Below the pieces are notes generated by a model, which made no database searches, was not told where the DNA came from, and saw only the letters and a program-made list of their open reading frames with translations. Position numbers and translations under genes: made by a program. A stretch of DNA of 64,000 nt from NCBI GenBank assembly GCA_036745275.1, contig DAIOGK010000009.1, positions 50,102-114,101 on the forward strand, read 5' to 3'. Origin of the DNA: JAIUNP01 sp020161975 (GTDB taxonomy: Bacteria > Pseudomonadota > Alphaproteobacteria > Rhizobiales > Beijerinckiaceae). Numbering within the stretch: the first letter of the stretch is position 1; every line of letters starts with the position of its first letter. Positions 1-7,879 of this stretch are shown piece after piece.

Positions 1-1436
1 ATCCGCCCTTCACCGGCATCGAGCGCAGCCCTGACACCGGCGTCGACTACTGGATCTGGGCCCTGCTGATATCCGGGGTGGGAACGACGCTGACCGGCGT
101 CAACCTGATCGTGACGATCCTGCGCCGCCGGGCGCCCGGCATGAAGCTGATGGACATGCCGATCTTCACCTGGACGGTCCTGTGCACCTGCGTCATCATC
201 CTCTTCGCCTTCCCGCCGCTGACGGTGGCGCTGGCGCTGCTGGAAATCGACCGCATCTTCGGGGCGCATTTCTTCACCGCGACGGCGGGCGGCAACTACA
301 TGAACTTTGCCAACCTGTTCTGGATGTGGGGCCATCCCGAGGTCTACATCGTCATCCTGCCGGCCTTCGGCGTGTTTTCCGAGGTGGTCGCCACCTTCTC
401 GGGCAAGCGCATCTACGGCTATGAGGCGATGGTGAAGGCGACCGCCGTGATCATGGTCGTCTCGATGCTGGTCTGGCTGCACCACTTCTTCACCATGGGC
501 TCCAGCGCCAACGTGAATGCGGCCTTCGGCATCGCCACGATGATCATCGGCATTCCCACGGGTGTGAAGGTCTTCCACTGGATGTTCACGATGTACAAGG
601 GGCGGGTCAGAATGCACTCGACCATGTACTGGACGATCGGCTTCATGGTGCTGTTCGTCATCGGCGGTGCGACGGGCGTGATCCACGCCACGGTGCCGGT
701 GGATTTCAACCTGCACAACACCACCTTCCTTGTGGCGCATTTTCACAACATGCTGATTCCCGGCGCGCTGTTCGCCTTTGTTGCCGGCTATGTGTTCTGG
801 TTTCCCAAGGCCTTCGGCTTCCGTCTGGATGAGGTCTGGGGCCGGCGGGCGTTCTGGGGCTGGTGCATCGGCTTCGTGCTGGCCTTCACGCCGCTCTACA
901 TTCTCGGCCTGATGGGGATGCCGCGCCGTATCGCCGAAATCTACGACAAGGGCTTCACCACGCTGTTGATGATCGCCATGATCGGCGCGCTTTCGGTCGC
1001 TTTCGGCATTTTCTCGATCATCATGCAGCTGATCGTCAGCATCAGGAACCGCGAGGCCCTGAAGGATACGACCGGCGATCCCTGGGACGGGCGCACGCTG
1101 GAATGGTCGATTTCCTCGCCGCCGCCGCCGTTCAATTTCGCCCGCCAGCCCATCATTTCGGGCCGTGATGTCCTGGCTGCGGCCAAGGAGAGCGGCAAGC
1201 CGATCCCGCTTGGGCCGGCGGAAGCCATCGAGATGCCCAAGCCCAACCCCAACGGCTTCTTCATCGGCGTCATGAGCTTCGTGCTCGGCTTTGCCGCGGT
1301 CTGGTGGATCTGGTGGCTGGCTGTGCTGTCGTTCCTCATCATCGTCGCGCTGGCGATCCACCAGAGCTTCGAGGACCATGGCGAGTATGAAATCCCGCTC
1401 AGTGACGTCAATGCCATCATGGCCGGTCAGAAGTAG
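1..1436 (+). CDS. cyoB: Cytochrome o ubiquinol oxidase subunit I, 5'-truncated by the window edge
   Basis: Catalytic heme-copper subunit of the inner-membrane quinol oxidase that reduces O2 to water and pumps protons. The frame is open to the window edge (first complete codon at 3), leaving 477 residues; the Escherichia coli protein has about 663, so roughly the first 185 are missing. Visible motifs are WGHPEVY (CuB His and the His-Tyr cross-link pair), the CuB His pair in VWLHHFF, and the heme ligand histidines in VAHFHNM. Many hydrophobic helices follow the family pattern. cyoC starts 12 bp after the stop, so this is the end of a cyoABCD operon. The family and subunit assignment is secure from the motifs and gene order. 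Confidence 0.93.
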   Translation, partial: PPFTGIERSPDTGVDYWIWALLISGVGTTLTGVNLIVTILRRRAPGMKLMDMPIFTWTVLCTCVIILFAFPPLTVALALLEIDRIFGAHFFTATAGGNYMNFANLFWMWGHPEVYIVILPAFGVFSEVVATFSGKRIYGYEAMVKATAVIMVVSMLVWLHHFFTMGSSANVNAAFGIATMIIGIPTGVKVFHWMFTMYKGRVRMHSTMYWTIGFMVLFVIGGATGVIHATVPVDFNLHNTTFLVAHFHNMLIPGALFAFVAGYVFWFPKAFGFRLDEVWGRRAFWGWCIGFVLAFTPLYILGLMGMPRRIAEIYDKGFTTLLMIAMIGALSVAFGIFSIIMQLIVSIRNREALKDTTGDPWDGRTLEWSISSPPPPFNFARQPIISGRDVLAAAKESGKPIPLGPAEAIEMPKPNPNGFFIGVMSFVLGFAAVWWIWWLAVLSFLIIVALAIHQSFEDHGEYEIPLSDVNAIMAGQK

Positions 1437-1448
1437 GAAGGGCGCGCC

Positions 1449-2102
1449 ATGACACAGGCAACGGCACACGCAACCACACTCCCGCCGGCGGATGTTCTGG
1501 CCGAAAACCCGATGGCCGGGCTCGGCACACCGGCGAGCCATGCCATGCACGGCGAGCGGGCGCTCGGCTTCTGGCTCTATCTGATGAGCGATGCCGTGAT
1601 CTTCGCCATCCTGTTCGCCAATTATCTGGTGCTCAGCGGCGGCACGGCGGGCGGGCCGGGTCCGCATCAGGTTCTGGAACTCGGGCGCGCGGCGCAGGAG
1701 ACGGCGCTGCTGCTCACGTCCAGCCTTACCTTCGGCCTGATGTCGATCAGTGCGCTGTCGGGGCGGCGGGAATCGGCGCTGATGTGGCTCGTCTTCACCT
1801 TCCTGCTTGGCGGGGCCTTCCTGTTCCTGGAATTTCAGGAGTTCCAGGGGCTGATCCGCGAGGGCTCGGGGCCAGACCGCAGCGGCTTTCTGTCCGGCTT
1901 CTTTGCGCTGGTCGGCACCCATGGCCTGCACGTCTCCGTCGGCATGGTCATGCTGATCGTTCTTGGCGTGCAGCTGACGCGGCGCGGCCTGACCGAGCCG
2001 GTCCTGTCGCGGCTCTATCGGGTTGGCCTGTTCTGGCACTTCCTTGACATCATCTGGATCGCCATCTTCTCCGTCGTCTACCTGCCGGGAGCCCTGAAAT
2101 GA
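1449..2102 (+). CDS. cyoC: Cytochrome o ubiquinol oxidase subunit III
   Basis: Integral membrane subunit III of the bo3 quinol oxidase, 217 residues. It shows five hydrophobic helices. The segment HGERALGFWLYLMSDAV near residue 35 and VGTHGLHVSVGM near residue 155 are typical of the CyoC/CoxC family. Its last codons overlap the start of cyoD by 4 bp (ATGA), which implies translational coupling. The N-terminal 30 residues are polar and Ala/Thr-rich, as usual for CyoC. No cofactor ligands are expected in this subunit, which stabilises subunit I. Confidence 0.93.
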   Translation: MTQATAHATTLPPADVLAENPMAGLGTPASHAMHGERALGFWLYLMSDAVIFAILFANYLVLSGGTAGGPGPHQVLELGRAAQETALLLTSSLTFGLMSISALSGRRESALMWLVFTFLLGGAFLFLEFQEFQGLIREGSGPDRSGFLSGFFALVGTHGLHVSVGMVMLIVLGVQLTRRGLTEPVLSRLYRVGLFWHFLDIIWIAIFSVVYLPGALK

Positions 2103-2413
2103 CGCCCGTTCACCTTCGTCGCCCGCATGTCAGCGATTACATCAACGGCTTCCTGCTTGCGATCATCCTGACGGTCGTCCCCTTTGGCGTGGTGGCCTTC
2201 ACCGATGTCGAGCGCGGCCCGGCCCTGCTGCTGATCGCGGGGCTTGCCGTGGTGCAGGTGGCTGTGCACCTGCGCTACTTCCTTCATTATTCCACCAAGC
2301 GCGTGCCGCTTGAAGCAACGATTGCGCTGGGCCTTGCCGTTTTCATGTCGGCGGTTCTCATCGGCGGTGCCATCTGGATCATGACCGACCTGCATCACCG
2401 CATGATGCCGTGA
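2099..2413 (+). CDS. cyoD: Cytochrome o ubiquinol oxidase subunit IV
   Basis: Small subunit IV of the bo3 oxidase, 104 residues with three predicted transmembrane helices. VQVAVHLRYFLH is a family hallmark. It starts inside the stop region of cyoC and is the last recognisable cyo gene. No heme O synthase (cyoE) or SURF1 gene follows; a sulfatase on the same strand comes next after a 46-bp gap. Heme O synthesis must be encoded elsewhere if this oxidase is functional. Confidence 0.92.
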   Translation: MTPVHLRRPHVSDYINGFLLAIILTVVPFGVVAFTDVERGPALLLIAGLAVVQVAVHLRYFLHYSTKRVPLEATIALGLAVFMSAVLIGGAIWIMTDLHHRMMP

Positions 2414-2459
2414 GGCCCGCCGCCCGTTTCAAACCGATCGATTGCGAGAGGATATTGTC

Positions 2460-4151
2460 GTGACCAAAGCCATGGACGAAAAGGCCACCGCAGGGACACC
2501 GGCGGGCGCCACCGTTGAGACCAGCCGCCGCAACCTCATGCTCGGCAGTGCCGGGCTTGCGGCGCTGGCGACCGCGCTCGGCGGCCCGGCCGTGGCGCAG
2601 AACCAGGCCGCGCCGGCCCGGCCGGCAGCCGCCTCCGGCAAGCCGCCGAACATCCTCGTCATCTGGGGCGATGATATCGGCTGGTCGAACGTTTCGGCCT
2701 ATGGCCTCGGCGTCATGGGCTACCGGACGCCGAACATCGACAGGATCGGCAGGGAAGGCGCAATCTTTACATCGCACTACGCCCAGCCCTCCTGCACGGC
2801 GGGGCGCGCGGCCTTCATCACGGGCCAGTATCCGATCCGCTCGGGCATGACGACCGTGGGCCAGCCGGGGGACCCCCTGGGGCATAACACCGCCTCGCCC
2901 GGCCTTGCCGAACTGATGAAGGCGCAGGGCTATTCGACCGGCCATTTCGGCAAGAGCCACCTCGGCGACCGCAACGAACATCTGCCGACCAACCACGGCT
3001 TCGACGAGTTCTTCGGCAACCTTTATCACCTCAACGTCTCCGAGGAATTCCAGCAGCGCGATTATCAGCGCTGGGCCTCGAAGTATCCGGGCGGCAAGGA
3101 AGCCTACGAGAAGAAGTATGGCGCGCGCGGGGTCATCCATTCGCTGGCCACCGACAAGCCGGTGGACAAGACCGATCCGCGCTTCGGGCCCTATCTCAAC
3201 CAGACCATCACCGATACCGGTCCGCTCGACCGCGAGCGGATGAAGACCTTCGACGAAAAGGAGGTCGGCCCCCGCGCGATGAAGTTCATGACCGATGCCA
3301 AGAGCGCGAACAAGCCGTTCTTTGTCTGGCTGAACCCGACGCGCGGCCATCTCTATGTGCATCTCGACGACAAGTGGCGCTATGCCGCCGAGGATTTCAC
3401 ATCCGAGGCCGACAAGGCCGGCTCCGGCGTGATCAAGCACGATCACACGGTCGGCGAGGTGCTGAAGTTCCTCGACGACAACGGTTTGGCCGACAACACC
3501 ATCGTCTGGTATTCGACCGACAACGGCCCGGAGCATTCGTCATGGCCGGACGGGCAGACAACGCCCTTCCGCGGCGAGAAGATGTCGACCTATGAAGGCG
3601 GCGTGCGCGTCATTTCTCTGCTGCGCTGGCCGGGCGTCGTCAAGCCGGGGCAGGTTCTCGGCGGCATCCAGTGCCATCAGGACATGTTCACCTCGCTGGG
3701 CGTGGCCGCCGGTGTCAAGGACCCTGCCGCCTGGTTCATGCAGAAGAAGAAGCAGTTTATCGATGGGGTGGACAACACGCCCTACTGGCGGGGCGAGGCG
3801 AAGGATTCCGCGCGCGATCACCTCTTCCTGTACTACGAGGCCAAGTTGACCGCTGTGCGCATGGGCAACTGGAAATGGCATTTTGCAACTAAGGAAAATT
3901 ATTACGCCAATGTCGTGCCGCTGACGGTTCCCAAGGTCTTCAACATCCATGCCGACCCCTATGAGAGCTATGCCGATCCCACGGGCAGCGAGGGGCATAT
4001 GCTCCAGAAGGTCTCGTGGCAGATGGGGCCGATGAAGGAACTCGTCGGCCAGCATTTGGCAACCCTGGCGCAATATCCGCCGGTGCAGGGCAGCAAGTCG
4101 TTTGAAATGGCCAATATGGTTCAGGACTTCCTGAGCAAGGGCCGCGAATGA
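2460..4151 (+). CDS. Tat-exported type I (formylglycine) arylsulfatase
   Basis: Hydrolyses sulfate esters, probably in the periplasm. The GTG start at 2460 is preceded by GAGAGG about 8 bp upstream; an in-frame TTG at 2442 is less likely. The 563-residue product has a twin-arginine signal (SRRNLML near residue 23, then a hydrophobic stretch ending AVAQ). The metal-binding segment ILVIWGDDIGW is present. The sulfatase signature PSCTAGRAAF carries Cys112 in the C-x-A-x-R core that is oxidised to formylglycine. The HGFDEFFGN and GKSHLG segments also fit the alkaline-phosphatase superfamily. The formylglycine-generating enzyme overlaps its 3' end by 4 bp. The substrate cannot be read from sequence. 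Confidence 0.9.
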   Translation: MTKAMDEKATAGTPAGATVETSRRNLMLGSAGLAALATALGGPAVAQNQAAPARPAAASGKPPNILVIWGDDIGWSNVSAYGLGVMGYRTPNIDRIGREGAIFTSHYAQPSCTAGRAAFITGQYPIRSGMTTVGQPGDPLGHNTASPGLAELMKAQGYSTGHFGKSHLGDRNEHLPTNHGFDEFFGNLYHLNVSEEFQQRDYQRWASKYPGGKEAYEKKYGARGVIHSLATDKPVDKTDPRFGPYLNQTITDTGPLDRERMKTFDEKEVGPRAMKFMTDAKSANKPFFVWLNPTRGHLYVHLDDKWRYAAEDFTSEADKAGSGVIKHDHTVGEVLKFLDDNGLADNTIVWYSTDNGPEHSSWPDGQTTPFRGEKMSTYEGGVRVISLLRWPGVVKPGQVLGGIQCHQDMFTSLGVAAGVKDPAAWFMQKKKQFIDGVDNTPYWRGEAKDSARDHLFLYYEAKLTAVRMGNWKWHFATKENYYANVVPLTVPKVFNIHADPYESYADPTGSEGHMLQKVSWQMGPMKELVGQHLATLAQYPPVQGSKSFEMANMVQDFLSKGRE

Positions 4152-5122
4152 CCAGGGCCGGGCCCGCCGGGGAATCCCCCCGGCCGGGGCTGGTGCCGCG
4201 CGGAATGGTGCGGATCGAGGGCGGCACCTTCCTGATGGGGTCGGACAGCCATTACGCCGAGGAGGCGCCGGCTCACCGGGTGAGCGTCGACAGTTTCTGG
4301 ATTGACGTGCATCCGGTGACGAACCGGCAGTTCAAGCGCTTCGTGCGCGACACCGGCCACGTCACCTTTGCCGAGCGCAAGCCCGACCCGAAGGATTATC
4401 CCGGCGCGAAACCCGAGATGATCTATGCCGGATCGCTCACCTTCACCCCCCCGGATCATCCGGTCGATACCCGCATCTTCGGCCAGTGGTGGAGCTTTCT
4501 CAGAGGCGCGGACTGGCGCCATCCCTATGGGCCCGGCAGCCATATCCACGGGCTCGACGATCACCCGGTGGTGCATGTCGCCTATTCGGATGTGCTGGCT
4601 TACGCCCAATGGGCGGGCAAGGATCTGCCGACCGAGGCCGAATGGGAATTTGCGGCGCGCGGCGGGCTTGAGGGCGCCGAATTTGCCTGGGGCGATGAAT
4701 TGACGCCGGAGGGCCGGCACATGGCCAATACCTGGCAGGGGCATTTTCCCAACGAGAACACGATGGACGATGGCTTTGCCCGCACGTCGCCGGTGGGTCA
4801 TTACCCGGCCAATGGCTACGGGCTCCATGACATGATCGGCAATGTCTGGGAATGGACGGCGGACTGGTACACCGACTGCCACACCGCCGATCCGGCCAAG
4901 CCGTGCTGCATTCCGCATAATCCGCGCGGGGGCAGGATCGAGGACAGCCTCGATCCGACGATGCCGGAGATCCGCATTCCCCGCAAAGTGCTGAAGGGCG
5001 GCTCGCACCTCTGCACGCCGCAATATTGCAGGCGCTATCGGCCGGCCGCGCGCCATGCCGAGGCGGTCGATACCTCGACCAGCCATCTCGGCTTCCGGTG
5101 TGTGCGGCGAAGCGAACGTTGA
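4148..5122 (+). CDS. Formylglycine-generating enzyme (SUMF1 family sulfatase modifying factor)
   Basis: Converts the active-site Cys of type I sulfatases to formylglycine in an oxygen-dependent reaction. The 324-residue product has the SUMF1 fold markers: the RIEGGTFLMGSD start, PVTNRQFKRF, the LPTEAEWEFAARGG motif near residue 160, and GNVWEWTADW. The catalytic pair Cys289 and Cys294 lies in GGSHLCTPQYCRRYRP, with the same five-residue spacing as the paired cysteines of human FGE, followed by SHLGFRC. This separates it from EgtB and other non-catalytic SUMF1 relatives. It is translationally coupled (ATGA) to the sulfatase, which is its obvious client. Its stop codon lies inside a parS-like palindrome. 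Confidence 0.9.
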   Translation: MTRAGPAGESPRPGLVPRGMVRIEGGTFLMGSDSHYAEEAPAHRVSVDSFWIDVHPVTNRQFKRFVRDTGHVTFAERKPDPKDYPGAKPEMIYAGSLTFTPPDHPVDTRIFGQWWSFLRGADWRHPYGPGSHIHGLDDHPVVHVAYSDVLAYAQWAGKDLPTEAEWEFAARGGLEGAEFAWGDELTPEGRHMANTWQGHFPNENTMDDGFARTSPVGHYPANGYGLHDMIGNVWEWTADWYTDCHTADPAKPCCIPHNPRGGRIEDSLDPTMPEIRIPRKVLKGGSHLCTPQYCRRYRPAARHAEAVDTSTSHLGFRCVRRSER

Positions 5123-5133
5123 CACCTGTCAAG
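5118..5133. promoter_or_regulatory. Candidate parS partition site, left side of repABC
   Basis: GTTGACACCTGTCAAG is a near-perfect palindrome (TTGACA-CC-TGTCAA). It resembles the 16-bp RepB-binding parS consensus of repABC plasmids, GTTNNCNGCNGNNAAC, with one centre deviation and an altered 3' end. It overlaps the stop codon of the upstream gene. A better match of the same arms lies just after repC. Confidence 0.6.
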
Positions 5134-5146
5134 GGCCAGCCAGAGC

Positions 5147-5165
5147 GGTTAATCCGGCGTTAACC
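5147..5165. promoter_or_regulatory. Inverted repeat upstream of repA, possible RepA operator
   Basis: GGTTAA-N7-TTAACC is a perfect 6-bp inverted repeat, about 10 bp before a TTGACG (5175-5180) that could be the -35 box of the rep promoter. RepA of repABC plasmids represses its own operon from palindromes in this region. The function is inferred from position only; no clear -10 box was found. Confidence 0.35.
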
Positions 5166-5257
5166 CTCTTTTGCTTGACGCGACTCGCGAAGAATGGGCG
5201 AATGGTAACGGAGCAATGCCGTTTTGGGCGCTGCAAACGTGACTGATGGAGCCAAGC

Positions 5258-5407
5258 GTGGCTGACGGAAAATTGAGCGGTGGGCCGACCATGGCCTCCT
5301 GTCGCAGCGCGGCGTGCCGGGCAAGCGTGCCGCTGGCCAGCCTTGGGGTTGCCCTGTGGCTCGTCCTGTCCGCCGCGGTGCTGCTGGCCGGGATGGCGCA
5401 GCCATGA
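5258..5407 (+). CDS. Small hydrophobic leader peptide overlapping the repA start
   Basis: A 49-codon reading frame starts with GTG at 5258 behind a GGAG at 5248-5251 (6-nt gap). An in-frame ATG at 5246 would add four residues, and an ATG at 5291 would shorten it to 38. The C-terminal half is one strongly hydrophobic helix (LGVALWLVLSAAVLLAG). The stop TGA overlaps the ATG of repA in an ATGA arrangement, and repA itself lacks a convincing ribosome-binding site. This suggests that translation of the small frame feeds repA. I do not recognise the peptide in any family. It could also be a chance frame in G+C-rich DNA. Confidence 0.45.
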   Translation: MADGKLSGGPTMASCRSAACRASVPLASLGVALWLVLSAAVLLAGMAQP

Positions 5408-6600
5408 CGATGGATTCGCTGGCTCCGTCCGCTGTCGATGATGTGATTGCCGGGGATGCGGCGATTCTGTCGCGGCAGTTGCAGGTTCTGCGCGAGCGGC
5501 TGTTTCCGCCCTCGGCGGAAAAGGAGCTTCGGCGCTTTTCCTCCGGCGAGGCGGCACGGCTGATCGGCGTGTCGGACAGCTATCTGCGCCAGTTGTCGCT
5601 GGCGGGCGAGGGGCCGCAGCCCGAGGTGGGGCCCGGCGGGCGGCGGCTTTACGGCCTCGACCAGATCAACGCCCTGCGCCGGCATCTGAGCCGCGAGGGC
5701 GGACGGGGCCGTGATTATGATCCCACGCGCCGGCCCGGCGAGAAGCTTCAGGTCATCGCCGTCACCAATTTCAAGGGTGGCTCGGGCAAGACGACCACCA
5801 CCGCCCATTTCGCGCAGTATCTGGCGCTTCAGGGGTTTCGCGTGCTCGCGGTCGATCTCGACCCGCAGGCCTCGCTGTCGGCGCTGTTCGGCGTGCAGCC
5901 GGAGTTCGATGTCGGGCCGAACCGGACGCTCTACGGCGCGATCCGCTATGACGACGAGCGCCGGCCGCTCGCCGATATCCTGCGCAAGACCTATTTCGAC
6001 GGCATCGATCTGGTGCCCGGCAACCTCGAATTGCAGGAATTCGAGCACACGACGCCCAAGGTTCTGGCCGAGGACCGGCGTCAGGCCGCGTTCTTCAACC
6101 GGGTGTGGGAGGCGTTGCAGTCGGTCGAGGCCAATTACGATGTGGTGGTGATCGATTGCCCGCCGCAACTGGGGTTCCTCACGCTGTCGGCGCTCTGCGC
6201 GGCGACGGGGCTTGTCGTTACCGTGCATCCGCAGATGCTGGATGTCGCCTCGATGAGCCAGTTCCTGTTCATGGCCGCCGATCTTCTCTCGGTGGTCCGC
6301 GCGGCGGGGGGCGATCTCAGCTTCGATTTCCTGCGCTATGTCATCACGCGGCACGAGCCGGCGGATGGGCCGCAGGCGCAGATCGTCGGCTTTCTGCGCT
6401 CGCTGTTCGGCGAACGGGTGGCGACCGCGACCGTGCTCAAATCCACCGCCATTGCCGACGCCGGGCTGACCAAGCAGACGCTCTACGAGATCGGCGCGCA
6501 GAATTTTTCCCGCTCCACCTATGAGCGGGTGATGGAATCGGTCGATGCCGTGAACGGCGAACTCACGGGGCTGATCCGCAAGAGCTGGGGGCGGGCATGA
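5404..6600 (+). CDS. repA: Plasmid partitioning ATPase RepA (ParA family)
   Basis: Walker-type partition ATPase and autorepressor of the repABC operon, 398 residues from the ATG at 5404. The frame is open further upstream, but that extension lies within the overlapping leader frame and has no RepA character. The N-terminal winged-helix DNA-binding part includes FSSGEAARLIGVSDSYLRQL near residue 45. The deviant Walker A KGGSGKTTT is near residue 125, VDLDPQASLS forms A', and VVIDCPPQLG is Walker B. The end overlaps repB by 4 bp (ATGA). Family and role are secure from the motifs and the order repA-repB-repC. Confidence 0.95.
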   Translation: MTMDSLAPSAVDDVIAGDAAILSRQLQVLRERLFPPSAEKELRRFSSGEAARLIGVSDSYLRQLSLAGEGPQPEVGPGGRRLYGLDQINALRRHLSREGGRGRDYDPTRRPGEKLQVIAVTNFKGGSGKTTTTAHFAQYLALQGFRVLAVDLDPQASLSALFGVQPEFDVGPNRTLYGAIRYDDERRPLADILRKTYFDGIDLVPGNLELQEFEHTTPKVLAEDRRQAAFFNRVWEALQSVEANYDVVVIDCPPQLGFLTLSALCAATGLVVTVHPQMLDVASMSQFLFMAADLLSVVRAAGGDLSFDFLRYVITRHEPADGPQAQIVGFLRSLFGERVATATVLKSTAIADAGLTKQTLYEIGAQNFSRSTYERVMESVDAVNGELTGLIRKSWGRA

Positions 6601-7640
6601 AAGGCGCACGAAAAAGCCAACTGACGGCGCTGCTGGGCGCGCTGGCCCCGCCCGAGGCGCCGGCGCCCGAAACCAAGAGCGCCATCCCGCGTGTGCGCAG
6701 CCTCGAAGCCGCGCCGGGGCGGATCGTCTCCGGCTCGGTTCAGGCGATGAGCCGCTCGCTGGGTGAACTTGGCGCGGCGGCGGAAGAGGCAGCGAGCCTT
6801 AGGGCGCGGCTGGCCAGCGGCGAAGCGGTTGTGGCGCTCGATCCCGCACTGATCGACCCCTCCTTCGTCAGCGACCGGCTGGGCGGCATTCAGGCAGAGG
6901 GTGCGGATTTCGAGGCGTTCCTCGCCGATCTCCGGGACCATGGCCAGAAGGTGCCGATCCTTGTCCGGCCCCATCCCGAGGCGCCCGGTCGCTACCAGAT
7001 CGCCTATGGCCACCGGCGTCTGGCCGCCGCTGCCGCGCTGGGCCGTCCGGTGCAGGCGCAGGTGCGCGCGCTGACCGACGCCGAGCTTGTGGTGGCGCAG
7101 GGGCAGGAAAACGCCCAGCGCCGCGACCTGTCATTCATCGAGAAGGCCTTCTTTGCCGAGGCGCTGAGCCAGCGTGGCTTTGACCGGGCGACGCTGGTTG
7201 CCGCGCTCGCCGTGCAGACGGCGGAGATCACCCGGCTGCTGGCCGTGGCCCGGGCCATCCCCCCTGCCCTCGCCCGCGCCATTGGCCCCGCGCCGAAGGC
7301 GGGACGTCCGCGCTGGATGGCGCTTGCCGCCCGCGTTGCCGACGAGGCCGCCCGCCGCCGGGCGGAGGCCGCAGCGAACCTGCCCGGGGTCGATAGCGAC
7401 AGCCGCTTTGCCCGCGCCTATCAGGCGGCCGAGGCGAAGGCCCCCTCCCCTGCCCCGGCCGGGCCGGACATTGTGCTGCGTGATGGCCGCGCCCGGCCGC
7501 TGGCCCGGCTGGAACGACGCGGCACGGCGGCGGTGCTGACGCTGGACGAGGCCGCCGCGCCGGACTTTGCCCGGCATGTCGCGAACGCCCTGCCCGCCCT
7601 CTATGCCGAATGGCAAGGGCGCCGGAAATCGGCCCCTTGA
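6597..7640 (+). CDS. repB: Plasmid partitioning protein RepB (ParB family)
   Basis: Centromere-binding protein of the repABC partition system, 347 residues. The ParB CTPase/nuclease-like domain has PILVRPHP and AYGHRRLAAA (the GHRR box, near residue 135). ENAQRRDLSFIEKAFFA follows, and a helix-turn-helix sits near residue 200 (RATLVAALAVQTAEITRLL). It should load at the parS-like palindromes flanking the operon and interact with RepA. It is translationally coupled to repA. The Ala/Pro-rich C-terminal part is less conserved, as is usual for RepB. Confidence 0.93.
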   Translation: MKGARKSQLTALLGALAPPEAPAPETKSAIPRVRSLEAAPGRIVSGSVQAMSRSLGELGAAAEEAASLRARLASGEAVVALDPALIDPSFVSDRLGGIQAEGADFEAFLADLRDHGQKVPILVRPHPEAPGRYQIAYGHRRLAAAAALGRPVQAQVRALTDAELVVAQGQENAQRRDLSFIEKAFFAEALSQRGFDRATLVAALAVQTAEITRLLAVARAIPPALARAIGPAPKAGRPRWMALAARVADEAARRRAEAAANLPGVDSDSRFARAYQAAEAKAPSPAPAGPDIVLRDGRARPLARLERRGTAAVLTLDEAAAPDFARHVANALPALYAEWQGRRKSAP

Positions 7641-7721
7641 CAGGCAATGCGATAATATTCCTATAATAGGCGAAAACGCCTGACATTCACCCGCGTAATC
7701 GGCGTATCACCCAGGAGCAGA

Positions 7722-7776
7722 CCGCAAAAGAAAAGGCCCCCAACGTTTCCGCCGGAAGCCCTTCTTAGTCCTCGCA
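7722..7776 (-). ncRNA. Predicted antisense counter-transcribed RNA (incA/ctRNA) of repABC
   Basis: repABC plasmids encode a small antisense RNA between repB and repC that limits RepC synthesis. On the minus strand a -35 TTGACG (7806-7811) lies exactly 17 bp from GATTCT (7783-7788), predicting a start near 7776. Downstream on that strand an imperfect G+C-rich stem (AAGGGCTTC pairing with GGGGGCCTT) ends in a T-rich run near 7725, resembling an intrinsic terminator. The ends are estimates. Position, orientation and gene order are exactly those of known ctRNA genes. Confidence 0.6.
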
Positions 7777-7879
7777 ACGCTGAGAATCCCACTTCCGCGA
7801 ATCGCCGTCAAGTCTCTTCGCCGCGATTTTGGTCGCGTTGGCGGGCGGTTTTCTTTTGCCTCAACGAAACGAGGCTTTT

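Noticed and set aside
2379..3536. A 385-codon minus-strand frame opposite the sulfatase
   Set aside because: It is antisense to a gene with clear motifs, has no family resemblance and no ribosome-binding site.
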